NCBI RefSeq assembly: GCF_004319545.1
Contig: NZ_CP036313.1
Coordinates: forward strand, 4,838,501-4,902,500
Source of the DNA: Desulfobacter hydrogenophilus
GTDB lineage: Bacteria; Desulfobacterota; Desulfobacteria; Desulfobacterales; Desulfobacteraceae
Direction of reading: 5' to 3'
Length of the DNA: 64,000 nucleotides
Below the pieces are notes generated by a model. The model did not search any database. It was not told where the DNA came from and worked only from the letters and a program-made list of their open reading frames with translations. The stretch's first letter is position 1; every line of letters starts with the position of its first letter. The position numbers were made by a program, and so were the translations under genes. Shown one piece after another: positions 25,754 through 33,634 of this stretch.

Positions 25754-27513
25754 AAATTCTTGTAGTCGGCAGCGGCGGCCGGGAGCATACCCTGGTTTGG
25801 AAAATCGCCAAAAGCCCGCTTGTAGATAAAATATACTGTGCCCCGGGAAATGCCGGCACCGCCACCCTGGCCGAAAATGTAAATATCAGTGCTGAAGATA
25901 TTGACGCCCTGGTAACTTTTGCGGAAAAAAACCAAATTGATTTGACTGTTGTGGGTCCCGAAGGGCCTCTGGTAGCGGGCATTGCAGATATTTTTGAGCA
26001 AAAAGGACTGGCCGTGTTCGGTCCATCCGGCGCCGCAGCACAGCTTGAAGGCTCAAAAGTCTTTTCCAAAAATCATATGCTCAAGTACGCGATCCCGTGT
26101 GCGGCAGGCAAAGCCTTTACCGATCCTGAGCGGGCCAAGCTTTATGCAAAAGCGTTGGGTGCACCCTGCGTTGTCAAGGCGGACGGGCTTGCTGCGGGCA
26201 AGGGAGTCATTGTCTGTACAAGCCTTGAAGAGGCAAACACCGCCATTGACGACATGCTGGAAGGCAACAAATTCGGTGATGCCGGCGCCGTGGTGGTAGT
26301 GGAAGAGTGTCTTAAAGGCGAAGAAGCCTCCTTTATTGTCTTTACAGACGGCAACACGGTGCTTGCTCTGCCTGAATCCCAAGACCACAAACGCATATTT
26401 GATGATGACAAAGGTCCCAATACCGGCGGCATGGGCGCATACTCTCCGGCACCTGTTTTAGATCACCTGCTGCGCACAAAGGCCATGGAAGAGGTGATGA
26501 TCCCGGCGGTGAAAGGTATGGCCAAGGAAGGCACGCCCTTTAAAGGGGTACTCTATGCCGGATTAATGGTAGACAAAGACAACATCAAGGTGTTGGAATT
26601 CAACACCCGTCTTGGGGATCCTGAAACCCAACCCATACTTATGCGTCTGAAAAACGACATAGTGCCTTTGATGGAAGCCTGCTGCAACGGCACCCTGCAC
26701 AACCATACAATTAATATCGATCCACGAGCGGCCATGTGTGTGGTCATTGCTGCCGGGGGATACCCGGGGCCTTACGAGAAGGGCTATGAAATCACAGGGA
26801 TTGATCAAGCCAACCGCGTCAAAGACACTGTGGTATTCCATGCCGGCACTGCCATGAACAACGACAAAGTAGTGGCATCCGGAGGCCGGGTGCTTGGGGT
26901 GACATCCCTGGGTGATACGGTTGAAGACGCCATTAATACGGCCTATGAAGCCTGTGACAAAATCAATTTTAAAGACTGCTTTAAAAGAACGGATATTGGG
27001 GCCAAAGCATTAAAGCGCATGGCCATCCCGCCCCAGGTGGGTGTGATTATGGGATCCGACTCTGATTTTTCGGTGATGAAAAGCGCCCTGGTCATGCTCA
27101 AAAAATTCGACATCCCCTACTATGTCACTGTGGCCTCTGCCCACAGGACCCCGGACAAGGCCGTGAAGCTGGCAACCCAGGCCCGGGAACAGGGGGTCAA
27201 GGTGCTCATTTGCGGCGCAGGGCATGCGGCACATCTAGCCGGTGTCATTGCCGCCCACACCACCCTGCCTGTTTTGGGTGTTCCCATTGACTCCAGTGCC
27301 CTTCAAGGCATGGATGCGCTTCTGGCAACGGTGCAGATGCCCCCCGGCATTCCGGTTTCCACCATGGCCATTGGTAAATCCGGGGCCCAGAATGCCGGCA
27401 TCACAGCGGCCCAGATCATCGGGGTTTCTGATCCGATGGTGGCGGAGAAACTGGCTGCATTTAAAAAGGAAATGGCCGATAAGGTGGAACAAAAAGCGGC
27501 ATCTTTTGCTTGA
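25750..27513 (+). CDS. purD: PurD-PurE fusion: GAR synthetase plus N5-CAIR mutase
   Basis: A 587-residue bifunctional purine enzyme. Residues 1-425 are phosphoribosylamine-glycine ligase (PurD): ILVVGSGGREHTLVWKIAKS, GPEGPLVAGIAD, VVKADGLAAGKGVIVC, DDDKGPNTGGMGAYSPAP and EFNTRLGDPETQ. Residues about 428-587 are PurE (carboxyaminoimidazole ribonucleotide mutase, class I-like): VGVIMGSDSDFSVMKSA from about 430, the catalytic-His region TVASAHRTP, GAGHAAHLAGVIAAHT and PVSTMAIGKSGAQNAG. The two steps are not consecutive in the pathway. The reading frame is continuous with no stop or start between the domains. It overlaps ddl by ATGA. Confidence 0.92.
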   Translation: MKILVVGSGGREHTLVWKIAKSPLVDKIYCAPGNAGTATLAENVNISAEDIDALVTFAEKNQIDLTVVGPEGPLVAGIADIFEQKGLAVFGPSGAAAQLEGSKVFSKNHMLKYAIPCAAGKAFTDPERAKLYAKALGAPCVVKADGLAAGKGVIVCTSLEEANTAIDDMLEGNKFGDAGAVVVVEECLKGEEASFIVFTDGNTVLALPESQDHKRIFDDDKGPNTGGMGAYSPAPVLDHLLRTKAMEEVMIPAVKGMAKEGTPFKGVLYAGLMVDKDNIKVLEFNTRLGDPETQPILMRLKNDIVPLMEACCNGTLHNHTINIDPRAAMCVVIAAGGYPGPYEKGYEITGIDQANRVKDTVVFHAGTAMNNDKVVASGGRVLGVTSLGDTVEDAINTAYEACDKINFKDCFKRTDIGAKALKRMAIPPQVGVIMGSDSDFSVMKSALVMLKKFDIPYYVTVASAHRTPDKAVKLATQAREQGVKVLICGAGHAAHLAGVIAAHTTLPVLGVPIDSSALQGMDALLATVQMPPGIPVSTMAIGKSGAQNAGITAAQIIGVSDPMVAEKLAAFKKEMADKVEQKAASFA

Positions 27514-27548
27514 TCCTGCTTTAGGCTTTCTTCAAAAAAAATCAAAAA

Positions 27549-28190
27549 ATGGTCCAAAATAAAACCATCCGGGTGGACAAAGACCACCCGGATCCTGATA
27601 TCATAAACCAGGCCGCCGGCATTCTTAAAACCGGCGGCCTGATTATTTTTCCGGCTGCCTGCCTTTACGGGGTGGCGGCCAACGCCCTGTCCGCCGATGC
27701 CGTTGAAAAGGTATTCCAGCTCAAACAGCGCCCCCGCAAAAATCCGATTCTGGTACTGATAAAAAATACGGACCAGCTTGACGGCCTTGTTAAAACGATT
27801 CCGGACAAGGCCCGGATACTCATGAACCAATTCTGGCCCGGCGGCTTGACCCTGATCTTTGATGTGACAGACAGTATTAACCCCAAACTTACCGCGGGAT
27901 GCAGAAAACTGGGCATCCGCCTGCCCGGACACCCTGTGGCCAAGGCTTTGGTCAACAGTGTTGACTTTCCTGTCACCGGCACCAGCGCCAACCTGTCCGG
28001 CCGGCCCGGATGCACCAAAACAGATATGCTATGTCCCGAAATTATAGAAAAAGTCGACCTGGTTCTGGACGCAGGTCCGGTTAAAGGCGGTGCCGGTTCA
28101 ACGGTTGTTGATATAACCTGCACACCGCCCAGAATCCTGCGCCAGGGAGCGACCCCCGCCAAAGACATTTATGCATGCCTGAAAAATTGA
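27549..28190 (+). CDS. L-threonylcarbamoyladenylate synthase (Sua5/YciO/YrdC family)
   Basis: A 213-residue enzyme of tRNA t6A biosynthesis. Visible family pattern: ILKTGGLIIFPAACLYGVAA (KxGGxIxxPTxTxYGL in relatives), VFQLKQRPRKNPILVLI, FWPGGLTLIF, GIRLPGHPVAKALV and VTGTSANLSGRPG. It lacks the C-terminal Sua5 extension. It lies 35 bases after purDE. Its stop codon is immediately followed by the inverted repeat at 28191. Confidence 0.88.
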   Translation: MVQNKTIRVDKDHPDPDIINQAAGILKTGGLIIFPAACLYGVAANALSADAVEKVFQLKQRPRKNPILVLIKNTDQLDGLVKTIPDKARILMNQFWPGGLTLIFDVTDSINPKLTAGCRKLGIRLPGHPVAKALVNSVDFPVTGTSANLSGRPGCTKTDMLCPEIIEKVDLVLDAGPVKGGAGSTVVDITCTPPRILRQGATPAKDIYACLKN

Positions 28191-28209
28191 TCTAAGAGCC
28201 TGTTTGGTA
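28191..28209. repeat. Left 19-bp inverted repeat of a 4.77-kb segment
   Basis: TCTAAGAGCCTGTTTGGTA starts one base after the Sua5-type gene and is repeated perfectly in inverse orientation at 32942-32960. GAGCCTGTTTGG is typical of IS5-group ends, and both flanks fit the YTAR target (CTAA left, TTAG right), but they are not a direct repeat of each other. Confidence 0.7.
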
Positions 28210-28347
28210 ATTAGGTGAGATTACCGTTTGATAATTTTGGTGTCATGTTCGGGTTAAAATCATATGGTACAAAGAATTTACCGTTGGGAGTGCTCAATTT
28301 GCCAGGAGCACAAAATACCCAACTTTACATAACCTTCTCTCCTTTTT

Positions 28348-28384
28348 AACCGGACTGTCCATTATGGATGGTCCGGTTTTATTT
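28348..28384 (+). terminator. Terminator
   Basis: AACCGGAC and GTCCGGTT form an 8-bp stem followed by TTATTTT. It lies 160 bases after the Sua5-type gene. The rest of 28210-28680 holds no supported gene; it contains a CTTAACTTT...AAAGTTAAG hairpin followed by a run of about 12 G near 28549-28560, and a short open stretch (KSKELADEVNAFLGRRLDDT, 28565-28630) that looks like the tail of a lost gene. Confidence 0.75.
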
Positions 28385-28680
28385 TGGCCAAAACAAAAAA
28401 AGCCGAGCCATTGCTGACCCAGCCTTTTTAAAATCATATGAAGTTTAGATTTAGCTTTTTCTTCTGGATAAGGGTACCGTCCAGATTCGTGCGTAAATGC
28501 ACTCTAATAGAATCCCCTGATCTTAACTTTTAGTATAAAGTTAAGATTAGGGGGGGGGGGGCTTGCCGAAATCCAAAGAACTGGCAGATGAAGTCAACGC
28601 CTTTTTGGGAAGGCGGCTTGATGACACATAATACCATGATTGTTCACCTTGTTATCAATCATCATCAGATCTCTGATGGC

Positions 28681-29274
28681 CTATTCTATATCACCACCAT
28701 CATTTATTTTTAGAAGATGGGCCTTTGTCATTTTCCTCTTGGTCTTACCATCTTCTGAAAAAATAAAACCCGAAACTACTTTGCCTTGTTCAAAAGTCAT
28801 ATCTTTGTGAATAGGACCTGACTTATAAAATATTTTATAAGCGCCATTTAGCTTGCCATCTACAAGTTGAAAACTGCGCTCCAAATTACCATTTTTATGA
28901 TATACTTTTTGAAGGCCGTGTTTTACGCCATTTTTATATGGCATATTAAAATGTAACTTACCTGACTCAAAATAAAATTTATAATCACCTACGGTCTTCC
29001 CATCTTTATATTTTCCTTCACCTTTTAAATAGCCCGATGGAAAATACTGTTCAGCAGGGCCATGAAGCCTGCCATTTTTATATGACACGATGGATTCTAA
29101 TTCACCTGAATCATAGTACATGTAATAAGTACCATTTAAAGGTTGTTTTGAAGCCTTATCGTACAAAAAATCATCTACAAATAAAACTTTACTATAATCA
29201 AGAATTTTACGCTCATCACAAATACCAGTCGCAGAAACAAATAGCACAAGAACCCCAACTAAAAACTTTTTCAA
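28681..29274 (-). CDS. Exported MORN-2 repeat protein (YwqK family)
   Basis: A 197-residue protein with a Sec signal peptide (MKKFLVGVLVLFVSATGIC) and at least five MORN-2 type repeats: GTYYMYYDSGELESIVSYKN, GRLHGPAEQYFPSGYLKGEG, YKFYFESGKLHFNMPYKNG and so on. The family is annotated as YwqK toxin-antitoxin antitoxins, but its biochemical role is not established, and an exported protein does not fit a cytoplasmic antitoxin. Start is a TTG at 29274 after AAGGAG. Lower GC than the neighbours, consistent with foreign DNA. Confidence 0.75.
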   Translation of the reverse strand: MKKFLVGVLVLFVSATGICDERKILDYSKVLFVDDFLYDKASKQPLNGTYYMYYDSGELESIVSYKNGRLHGPAEQYFPSGYLKGEGKYKDGKTVGDYKFYFESGKLHFNMPYKNGVKHGLQKVYHKNGNLERSFQLVDGKLNGAYKIFYKSGPIHKDMTFEQGKVVSGFIFSEDGKTKRKMTKAHLLKINDGGDIE

Positions 29275-29362
29275 TAATTTAACTCCTTCGGTAGTAATTC
29301 AATACTCTCCTCATGACCTACCAGATCTCAAAGCAAGTCTGAGCTTATAGATTTGTTATCTG

Positions 29363-29857
29363 TTATTTTTTATATTTACATTCACCTGTTACTCGGTCGT
29401 CTGCCATTGAAAAGCCACATTCAAATTCTATAAACTCATGATCTATGTCACCATATTCATGAACTTCTGAAAAATATTCTCTTTTTTCTATTGGTGACTT
29501 ACAATGGGGACAGAAATACTCAGATGCGATTTCTTTAATTTCAGATAGTTGGTTTTCTAACTGTTCTAATTTCTCTTCTTTTTCACTGATTGTCTTTTGA
29601 GTGTATTCTTTATCTTCTGACAATCTCGATAGTTCATCTTGAAAAATATTGATTCGCTCTGAAAGTCTTTTTGCAAGTTTATCAGGGGTGTTGTTTTGTG
29701 CGATTTCGATTTGTTTTGAAAGGAAATCGTTCTTTTCTTTTAACAACTCAATTGTTGCATCTTTTTGTTTAACCAAGAGCCTATATAATGAGAACAAGGC
29801 GATTAAAAAAGAAAAAATGGTCGCTAATTGTGTATAAAATATGGTGTCTATAGTCAT
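29363..29857 (-). CDS. Membrane-anchored coiled-coil protein with zinc-ribbon-like end
   Basis: A 164-residue protein: one N-terminal membrane helix (about 5-28), then a long coiled coil (30-110, rich in Glu/Lys/Gln) and a C-terminal CPHCKSP with further Cys near residues 150 and 160, probably a zinc ribbon. Not recognised. AT-rich like the previous gene. The two are 88 bases apart in the same direction. Confidence 0.6.
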   Translation of the reverse strand: MTIDTIFYTQLATIFSFLIALFSLYRLLVKQKDATIELLKEKNDFLSKQIEIAQNNTPDKLAKRLSERINIFQDELSRLSEDKEYTQKTISEKEEKLEQLENQLSEIKEIASEYFCPHCKSPIEKREYFSEVHEYGDIDHEFIEFECGFSMADDRVTGECKYKK

Positions 29858-30197
29858 TGTGATGCTATTTCATCCAGATAAAGGTAGAGCGTTCAGAGGC
29901 CTTCGAGCTAAGCAAGGGCGTCAAGGATTTTATTTTAATTGTTCTTTTCTGCATAAAACATCATCTATACAAAAATCCTTCACCGTTAGGATTTGTTTTC
30001 AATTCCGGCATATATTTCATATTTATAATATTTTTCCATATACTAAATAAGACTGTAGTCATAACTGCATCCGTTTTATGATGTTCAAGGTCGATGTTAA
30101 CAACATCTAACCCGAATAATTCATAAAAAAGAGGCAAAATCCTCTAAAATAGTTTATAATTCAGTTGCTTACACTCAACTATAAAGAGAGTTTTGCC
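29858..30197. other. Gene-free region upstream of the IS1380 remnant
   Basis: No credible coding frame. From about 30130 it contains GAGGCAAAATCCTCTAAAATAG, probably the left end of the IS1380-family element, then a short leader to the transposase ATG. Confidence 0.4.
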
Positions 30198-30614
30198 ATG
30201 ACTGAATGTACCACGAACCACATAGAATTCACAAGATGTAACGGGCGTAAAATTCAAGCAAATTTTAAGGGCGGAGAAATTACTTCAGATGCCGGTGTTC
30301 TGCTTTTGAAGCAAGCAGATAAAATGATCGGATTGACAAAACGTATCTCGATCAACGATTCTCGTTGTAAAGGTAATATTGACCATAAAGCTGGCGATAT
30401 GCTTCGCCAAAGGATTTATGGACTTGCCCTGGGGTATGAAGATTTGAATGACCATAGTTCTCTGCGTAAAGATACAGTTATCCAGACTGCTATCGGCAGC
30501 AGTAAGGATCTGGCCAGTAGTTCCACTTTATGCCGGTTTGAAAACTCGGCAGATCGCCAACTCTGCTGGGAAATCAATAAGGCGTTTGTCGAGATCTTCC
30601 ATATTGATCGTTGA
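30198..30614 (+). pseudogene. IS1380-family transposase, N-terminal fragment
   Basis: The frame from the ATG at 30198 encodes 138 residues typical of IS1380 N-termini: KIQANFKGGEITSDAGVLLL, DSRCKGNIDHKAGDMLRQRI, YGLALGYEDLNDHSSLRKD and TLCRFENSADR. It then stops at FHIDR-TGA. Full-length members have about 430-480 residues with a DDE core after this point, so the catalytic part is missing. Confidence 0.85.
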
Positions 30615-31230
30615 TTTCGGGTCTTAATTTCAGGTCGGGCCGCACCAACAGATTGAAATAATAATAAATACCCTATAAAAACGCCCTGATTTAGTATCTA
30701 TTTCCCACTTTTCCAGACCAAAAAGAACGATATAAAATAAATTGGAAAGATAAAACAACATTTTCAACGATCAAAATGCTGACGGGCAAGCCGCAGATTT
30801 TTAAATGTTAAATGCAAAGAATTGAGCTATCGCAGAGCGACACATATGTCTATTATGTGTCGCCGAGAACATTGTGAATAAAGGCGTTGACTACTTATTA
30901 TATTGATAATGTCAGTTCAAATATTATTAACGTATAAATAGATCCCGGATTAAATTATTCCGAGCCGCGACATGTAATTGTGCCTAAAAAAGTGGCTTAT
31001 TGGAAATAATGTTACATGGTTTTGAATGATCTCATTTGACAAAACTTTCAATGGAATAATTTTTATAGTCCATATTTTCCATTACAAATTTTTCCACGCA
31101 TTTTTTCTATAATTTTACGATAAAACTATAGATTGCTAATTATTACAGCACCATAAAGTTGAAATAGTTTTACCGTTCCGATGTATCTCGTCCATAAAAG
31201 GGCTATTCTTCTTAACCGGGGGGTTGCCGG
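30615..31230. other. Gene-free region with a 10-bp hairpin
   Basis: No supported ORF in about 615 bases. GCGACACATA and TATGTGTCGC form a perfect 10-bp stem with a 7-nt loop at 30837-30863. The tract after it is AT-rich with TTGACT and TATTATATT near 30895, possibly a relic promoter. The 3' end holds a GCCGGC-rich hairpin just after the stop of the kinase gene. Confidence 0.4.
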
Positions 31231-32235
31231 CTACTGGCCGCCGGTCGGCCCCTTGTTCCAAATGCTTCTCAACTCGTCCATGTGGGTCATCAGGATTTCC
31301 ATATACCGGGCTTCCAGATCCAGCATCTCGGTATCGTTATTCCGGAGCCATTCAGACAGCCAGGCAAAGCGCAGGGCCAAGATATACTCCGGGAACAAGT
31401 TCCAGCCTTTTGGGGAAATGATGTTGGCATTTTTTAACTCCCTGACAAAGGTCATGACCATGGGCATACCCAGGCCTTCAGGGTCTTCGATGCCAGCGCA
31501 GCCCACCAGGTTGGCGGCATCAAAAATTTCGGGCTTGAATCCGGAGAACTCCCAGTCAATTACCGCTTTGATTCGGTTTCCGTTCCAGATCACATTGAGC
31601 GGGTGAAGGTCCCCGTGGCAGAAAGAGGTCGGAATCGTATCGTGCTCGGGCATAAACCGGATTTCAAGAAATTTGACAAAGGGCAGATAATGGGCATGGA
31701 CCCCTGGATTGTTGTCTTTAACCTGGTCCATCAGAACGGAAATATAATCCGGCAGGGAAAATAATGTCCCGGGAACAATGGATTGGATACCCATGGAAGC
31801 TTTATGAAGCCGAATTAGAAAATCGGCAAAATTTGCGCCCATCTCCCCGGATGATAGGTAATCGGGCCGTTTGAGTTCTGTGCTGTCCAGGAAGGCAGAA
31901 ACCTGAAAGCAGCTGTCCTCGTAAAAGGGCAGGCTTTGTCCGGATTGGTTCGGTTTGCAGGCCAAGGCCTGAGTCAGCCCGTTTTGATTGAGGAAATCCA
32001 CGGCCCGGGCAACGGTATGGCGATGGTCGAATTTGTCCCGGGTATATTTCTCCAACAAAAAGAGCGATCCGTTTTTATCCTGGATCACGGCCCGTTCAAT
32101 GGTCCTTTCCGGACTGCCCTGGATGTGGCAATCATCCCGGAGGCAGTGAAAATCAATGCCCCATTGTTTAAAAAGCCAGTGGGTGAACTCCCTGGACTGA
32201 GATTCACCAGGCCGGAAATCAGATAATTCGTGCAA
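31231..32235 (-). CDS. APH/choline-kinase-like phosphotransferase
   Basis: A 334-residue cytoplasmic protein of the aminoglycoside phosphotransferase/homoserine kinase-like fold. The Brenner motif CHGDLHPLNVIW (catalytic Asp) and the metal-binding IDWEFSGF are intact, and LFLLEKYTRD holds the likely ATP-binding Lys. Substrate unknown; such kinases act on sugars, amino alcohols or antibiotics. It starts at a TTG at 32235 preceded by GGAAGAG and overlaps the stop of the shortened thioredoxin gene by 17 bases, so the two are translationally coupled. Confidence 0.8.
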   Translation of the reverse strand: MHELSDFRPGESQSREFTHWLFKQWGIDFHCLRDDCHIQGSPERTIERAVIQDKNGSLFLLEKYTRDKFDHRHTVARAVDFLNQNGLTQALACKPNQSGQSLPFYEDSCFQVSAFLDSTELKRPDYLSSGEMGANFADFLIRLHKASMGIQSIVPGTLFSLPDYISVLMDQVKDNNPGVHAHYLPFVKFLEIRFMPEHDTIPTSFCHGDLHPLNVIWNGNRIKAVIDWEFSGFKPEIFDAANLVGCAGIEDPEGLGMPMVMTFVRELKNANIISPKGWNLFPEYILALRFAWLSEWLRNNDTEMLDLEARYMEILMTHMDELRSIWNKGPTGGQ

Positions 32236-32419
32236 TCTGCTCTTCCATGGCGTCTTTGGGCATGGCCCCGGCTACCTGGTCGATGACCTGCCCGCTTTTC
32301 TCCAACAGCAGGGTGGGCAAGCATTTTCCGCACTTAAGGCCCTCATCCATGCGGGCTTCAAGCACCCGGTTCTTGGCACCGCATCCTGTGCATTTTATTA
32401 TCAAACTGTCGTTGGTCAT
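32219..32419 (-). pseudogene. Thioredoxin-2-like protein with the active-site half deleted in frame
   Basis: The 66-residue product begins like thioredoxin 2 (SLIIKCTGCGAKNRVLEARM, then LKCGKC: a zinc ribbon with two CxxC pairs). It runs straight into the last third of a thioredoxin domain (PTLLLEKSGQVIDQVAGAMP). The roughly 60-70 residues that should lie between, including the WCGPC redox centre, are absent without any frameshift. It cannot act as a disulfide reductase. It may still be expressed, because the kinase gene is coupled to it. Confidence 0.7.
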
Positions 32420-32422
32420 TTA

Positions 32423-32677
32423 TTATATCTCGTCTTCCCCCTGAAGGATTATTTGAGGTTTTTTTACCACACCTTCACGTAGCTGAGAAACCATTTTGTG
32501 AACATCACCACGGTTAAGGTTTAACTTTTTGGCAATCAGGTCGTTTACAAATATTTCGATTGTAATAAAATTTTCCAGAAAAACAAACGGCCTTAGGCCC
32601 ATAATCAAAATAAACCCTCCCATATGGTTTGCCTTTTCATCCGTCTTCTTCGTTGTGACAATGAGCACATATTTCAA
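32423..32677 (-). CDS. Small hypothetical protein
   Basis: An 84-residue frame ending 3 bases before the thioredoxin-like gene. The second half (FVNDLIAKKLNLNRGDVHKM, VSQLREGVVKKPQIILQGED) reads like a real soluble protein. The first 30 residues are less convincing, and GGGAGGG before the internal MGLRPF methionine suggests a later start. Not recognised; it could be a remnant. Confidence 0.35.
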   Translation of the reverse strand: MKYVLIVTTKKTDEKANHMGGFILIMGLRPFVFLENFITIEIFVNDLIAKKLNLNRGDVHKMVSQLREGVVKKPQIILQGEDEI

Positions 32678-32941
32678 TATGCTCCCATTACCACGCCTTG
32701 AATACGAATGAAAATTTTAAACCATATTTTGGAAGGTTTTATTCCGATCATGGGCCTTACTGGACCAGCGGGAGTATTTGAACAGAAACTTACGGTTTCA
32801 TACTCACGGGGCCATCTCAAAGCGTAAATTCCTGTGTTGGGTTGTGTACCTTTGTTTAAAGGAACCCTTAAAGCCGGACTATTGACATAAAATTTGGGGG
32901 AATTGGGGGCATTTTCATGGGATTGCAGCCGATTTATCAAG

Positions 32942-32960
32942 TACCAAACAGGCTCTTAGA
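32942..32960. repeat. Right 19-bp inverted repeat of the 4.77-kb segment
   Basis: TACCAAACAGGCTCTTAGA is the exact reverse complement of 28191-28209. It lies 40 bases from the 3' end of the rhomboid gene. The 264 bases between the small gene at 32677 and this repeat hold no gene that I trust. Confidence 0.7.
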
Positions 32961-32999
32961 CTCTGCAACGCGTCAAATGGGTATTTTCCCGGCTAAATA

Positions 33000-33545
33000 T
33001 TATCTATTCTTACCCCTTAAAAATCCAAACCCCGCCCCAAAAAGTCCTCCCGCCAGATGGCCAAAGTGGGAAATCTGATCGACCTTCAAAACTTGGGTCA
33101 ATTCAGATCCAATATAAATCACGGCCACCAGAATAAAAGCCAAAGGAATTTCCCCATCTCTGAAATTTGAAAAGGAACTGAGTAGAATCATCATAAACAC
33201 AAGACCGCTGCCCCCCACAAGGGAGGTATGAAAAACCACCGCACTGATCAACGCGGTTGCCGCAGCCGTTATCACCATCATTTCAAAAAGCAGCCATGAG
33301 CCGTATTTTTCTTCCAGAAGCGGCCCTAACAAAAGAATCATGATCAGGTTACCCTTGAAATGAGTCCATCCGGCATGGGCCAGGACATATGTAAAAAGTC
33401 TTGCATAAAATACGGGATCAGAAAACGCCGGCCGGGAAGGGGATGCCAGGCTTATCCCCAGAAAATTTGAGATAGGCAGGGCAAGACAAACAAGGGCCAA
33501 GAGGGCATAGGTCAGGACCACAGGTGAATTGTATCTGATTTTCAT
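33000..33545 (-). CDS. Rhomboid-family intramembrane serine protease
   Basis: A 181-residue membrane protein with six predicted helices and the rhomboid catalytic pair: Ser in GGSGLVF (GxSG motif) and His in SHFGHLAGG of the last helix, plus HAGWTHFKGNLIM, equivalent to the family's H..W.HF..N block in helix 2. It cleaves membrane-anchored substrates within the bilayer. I use the ATG at 33545; an upstream TTG adds four residues. The end of the IscB element lies directly upstream, so its original promoter has probably been displaced. Confidence 0.88.
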   Translation of the reverse strand: MKIRYNSPVVLTYALLALVCLALPISNFLGISLASPSRPAFSDPVFYARLFTYVLAHAGWTHFKGNLIMILLLGPLLEEKYGSWLLFEMMVITAAATALISAVVFHTSLVGGSGLVFMMILLSSFSNFRDGEIPLAFILVAVIYIGSELTQVLKVDQISHFGHLAGGLFGAGFGFLRGKNR

Positions 33546-33562
33546 AAAATGCGGCAAGGAAA

Positions 33563-33585
33563 CCCCTGAGTCTTTAGCTCAGGGG
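33563..33585. repeat. Subterminal hairpin at the right end of the IscB element
   Basis: CCCCTGAG-TCTTTAG-CTCAGGGG (8-bp stem, 7-nt loop) lies between the iscB stop and the rhomboid start. Such hairpins mark the ends of IS200/IS605-type elements. Confidence 0.55.
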
Positions 33586-33634
33586 AGGAATTGCCGCCCT
33601 CCTTATAATAATTTAGTAGCCCAGACACCGGACG

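Noticed and set aside
28549..28561. Run of about 12 G as a functional phase-variation tract
   Set aside because: It is not inside a gene or a promoter spacer that I can identify; the length may be uncertain from sequencing, as for the G-run at 12696-12707.
29841..30050. 69-codon plus-strand ORF opposite and beyond the coiled-coil gene
   Set aside because: No start signal, Phe/His-rich shadow composition.
32674..32940. 88-codon minus-strand ORF next to the right 19-bp repeat
   Set aside because: No domain, Pro/Ser/Asn-rich, no ribosome site; likely non-coding or a fragment too small to interpret.
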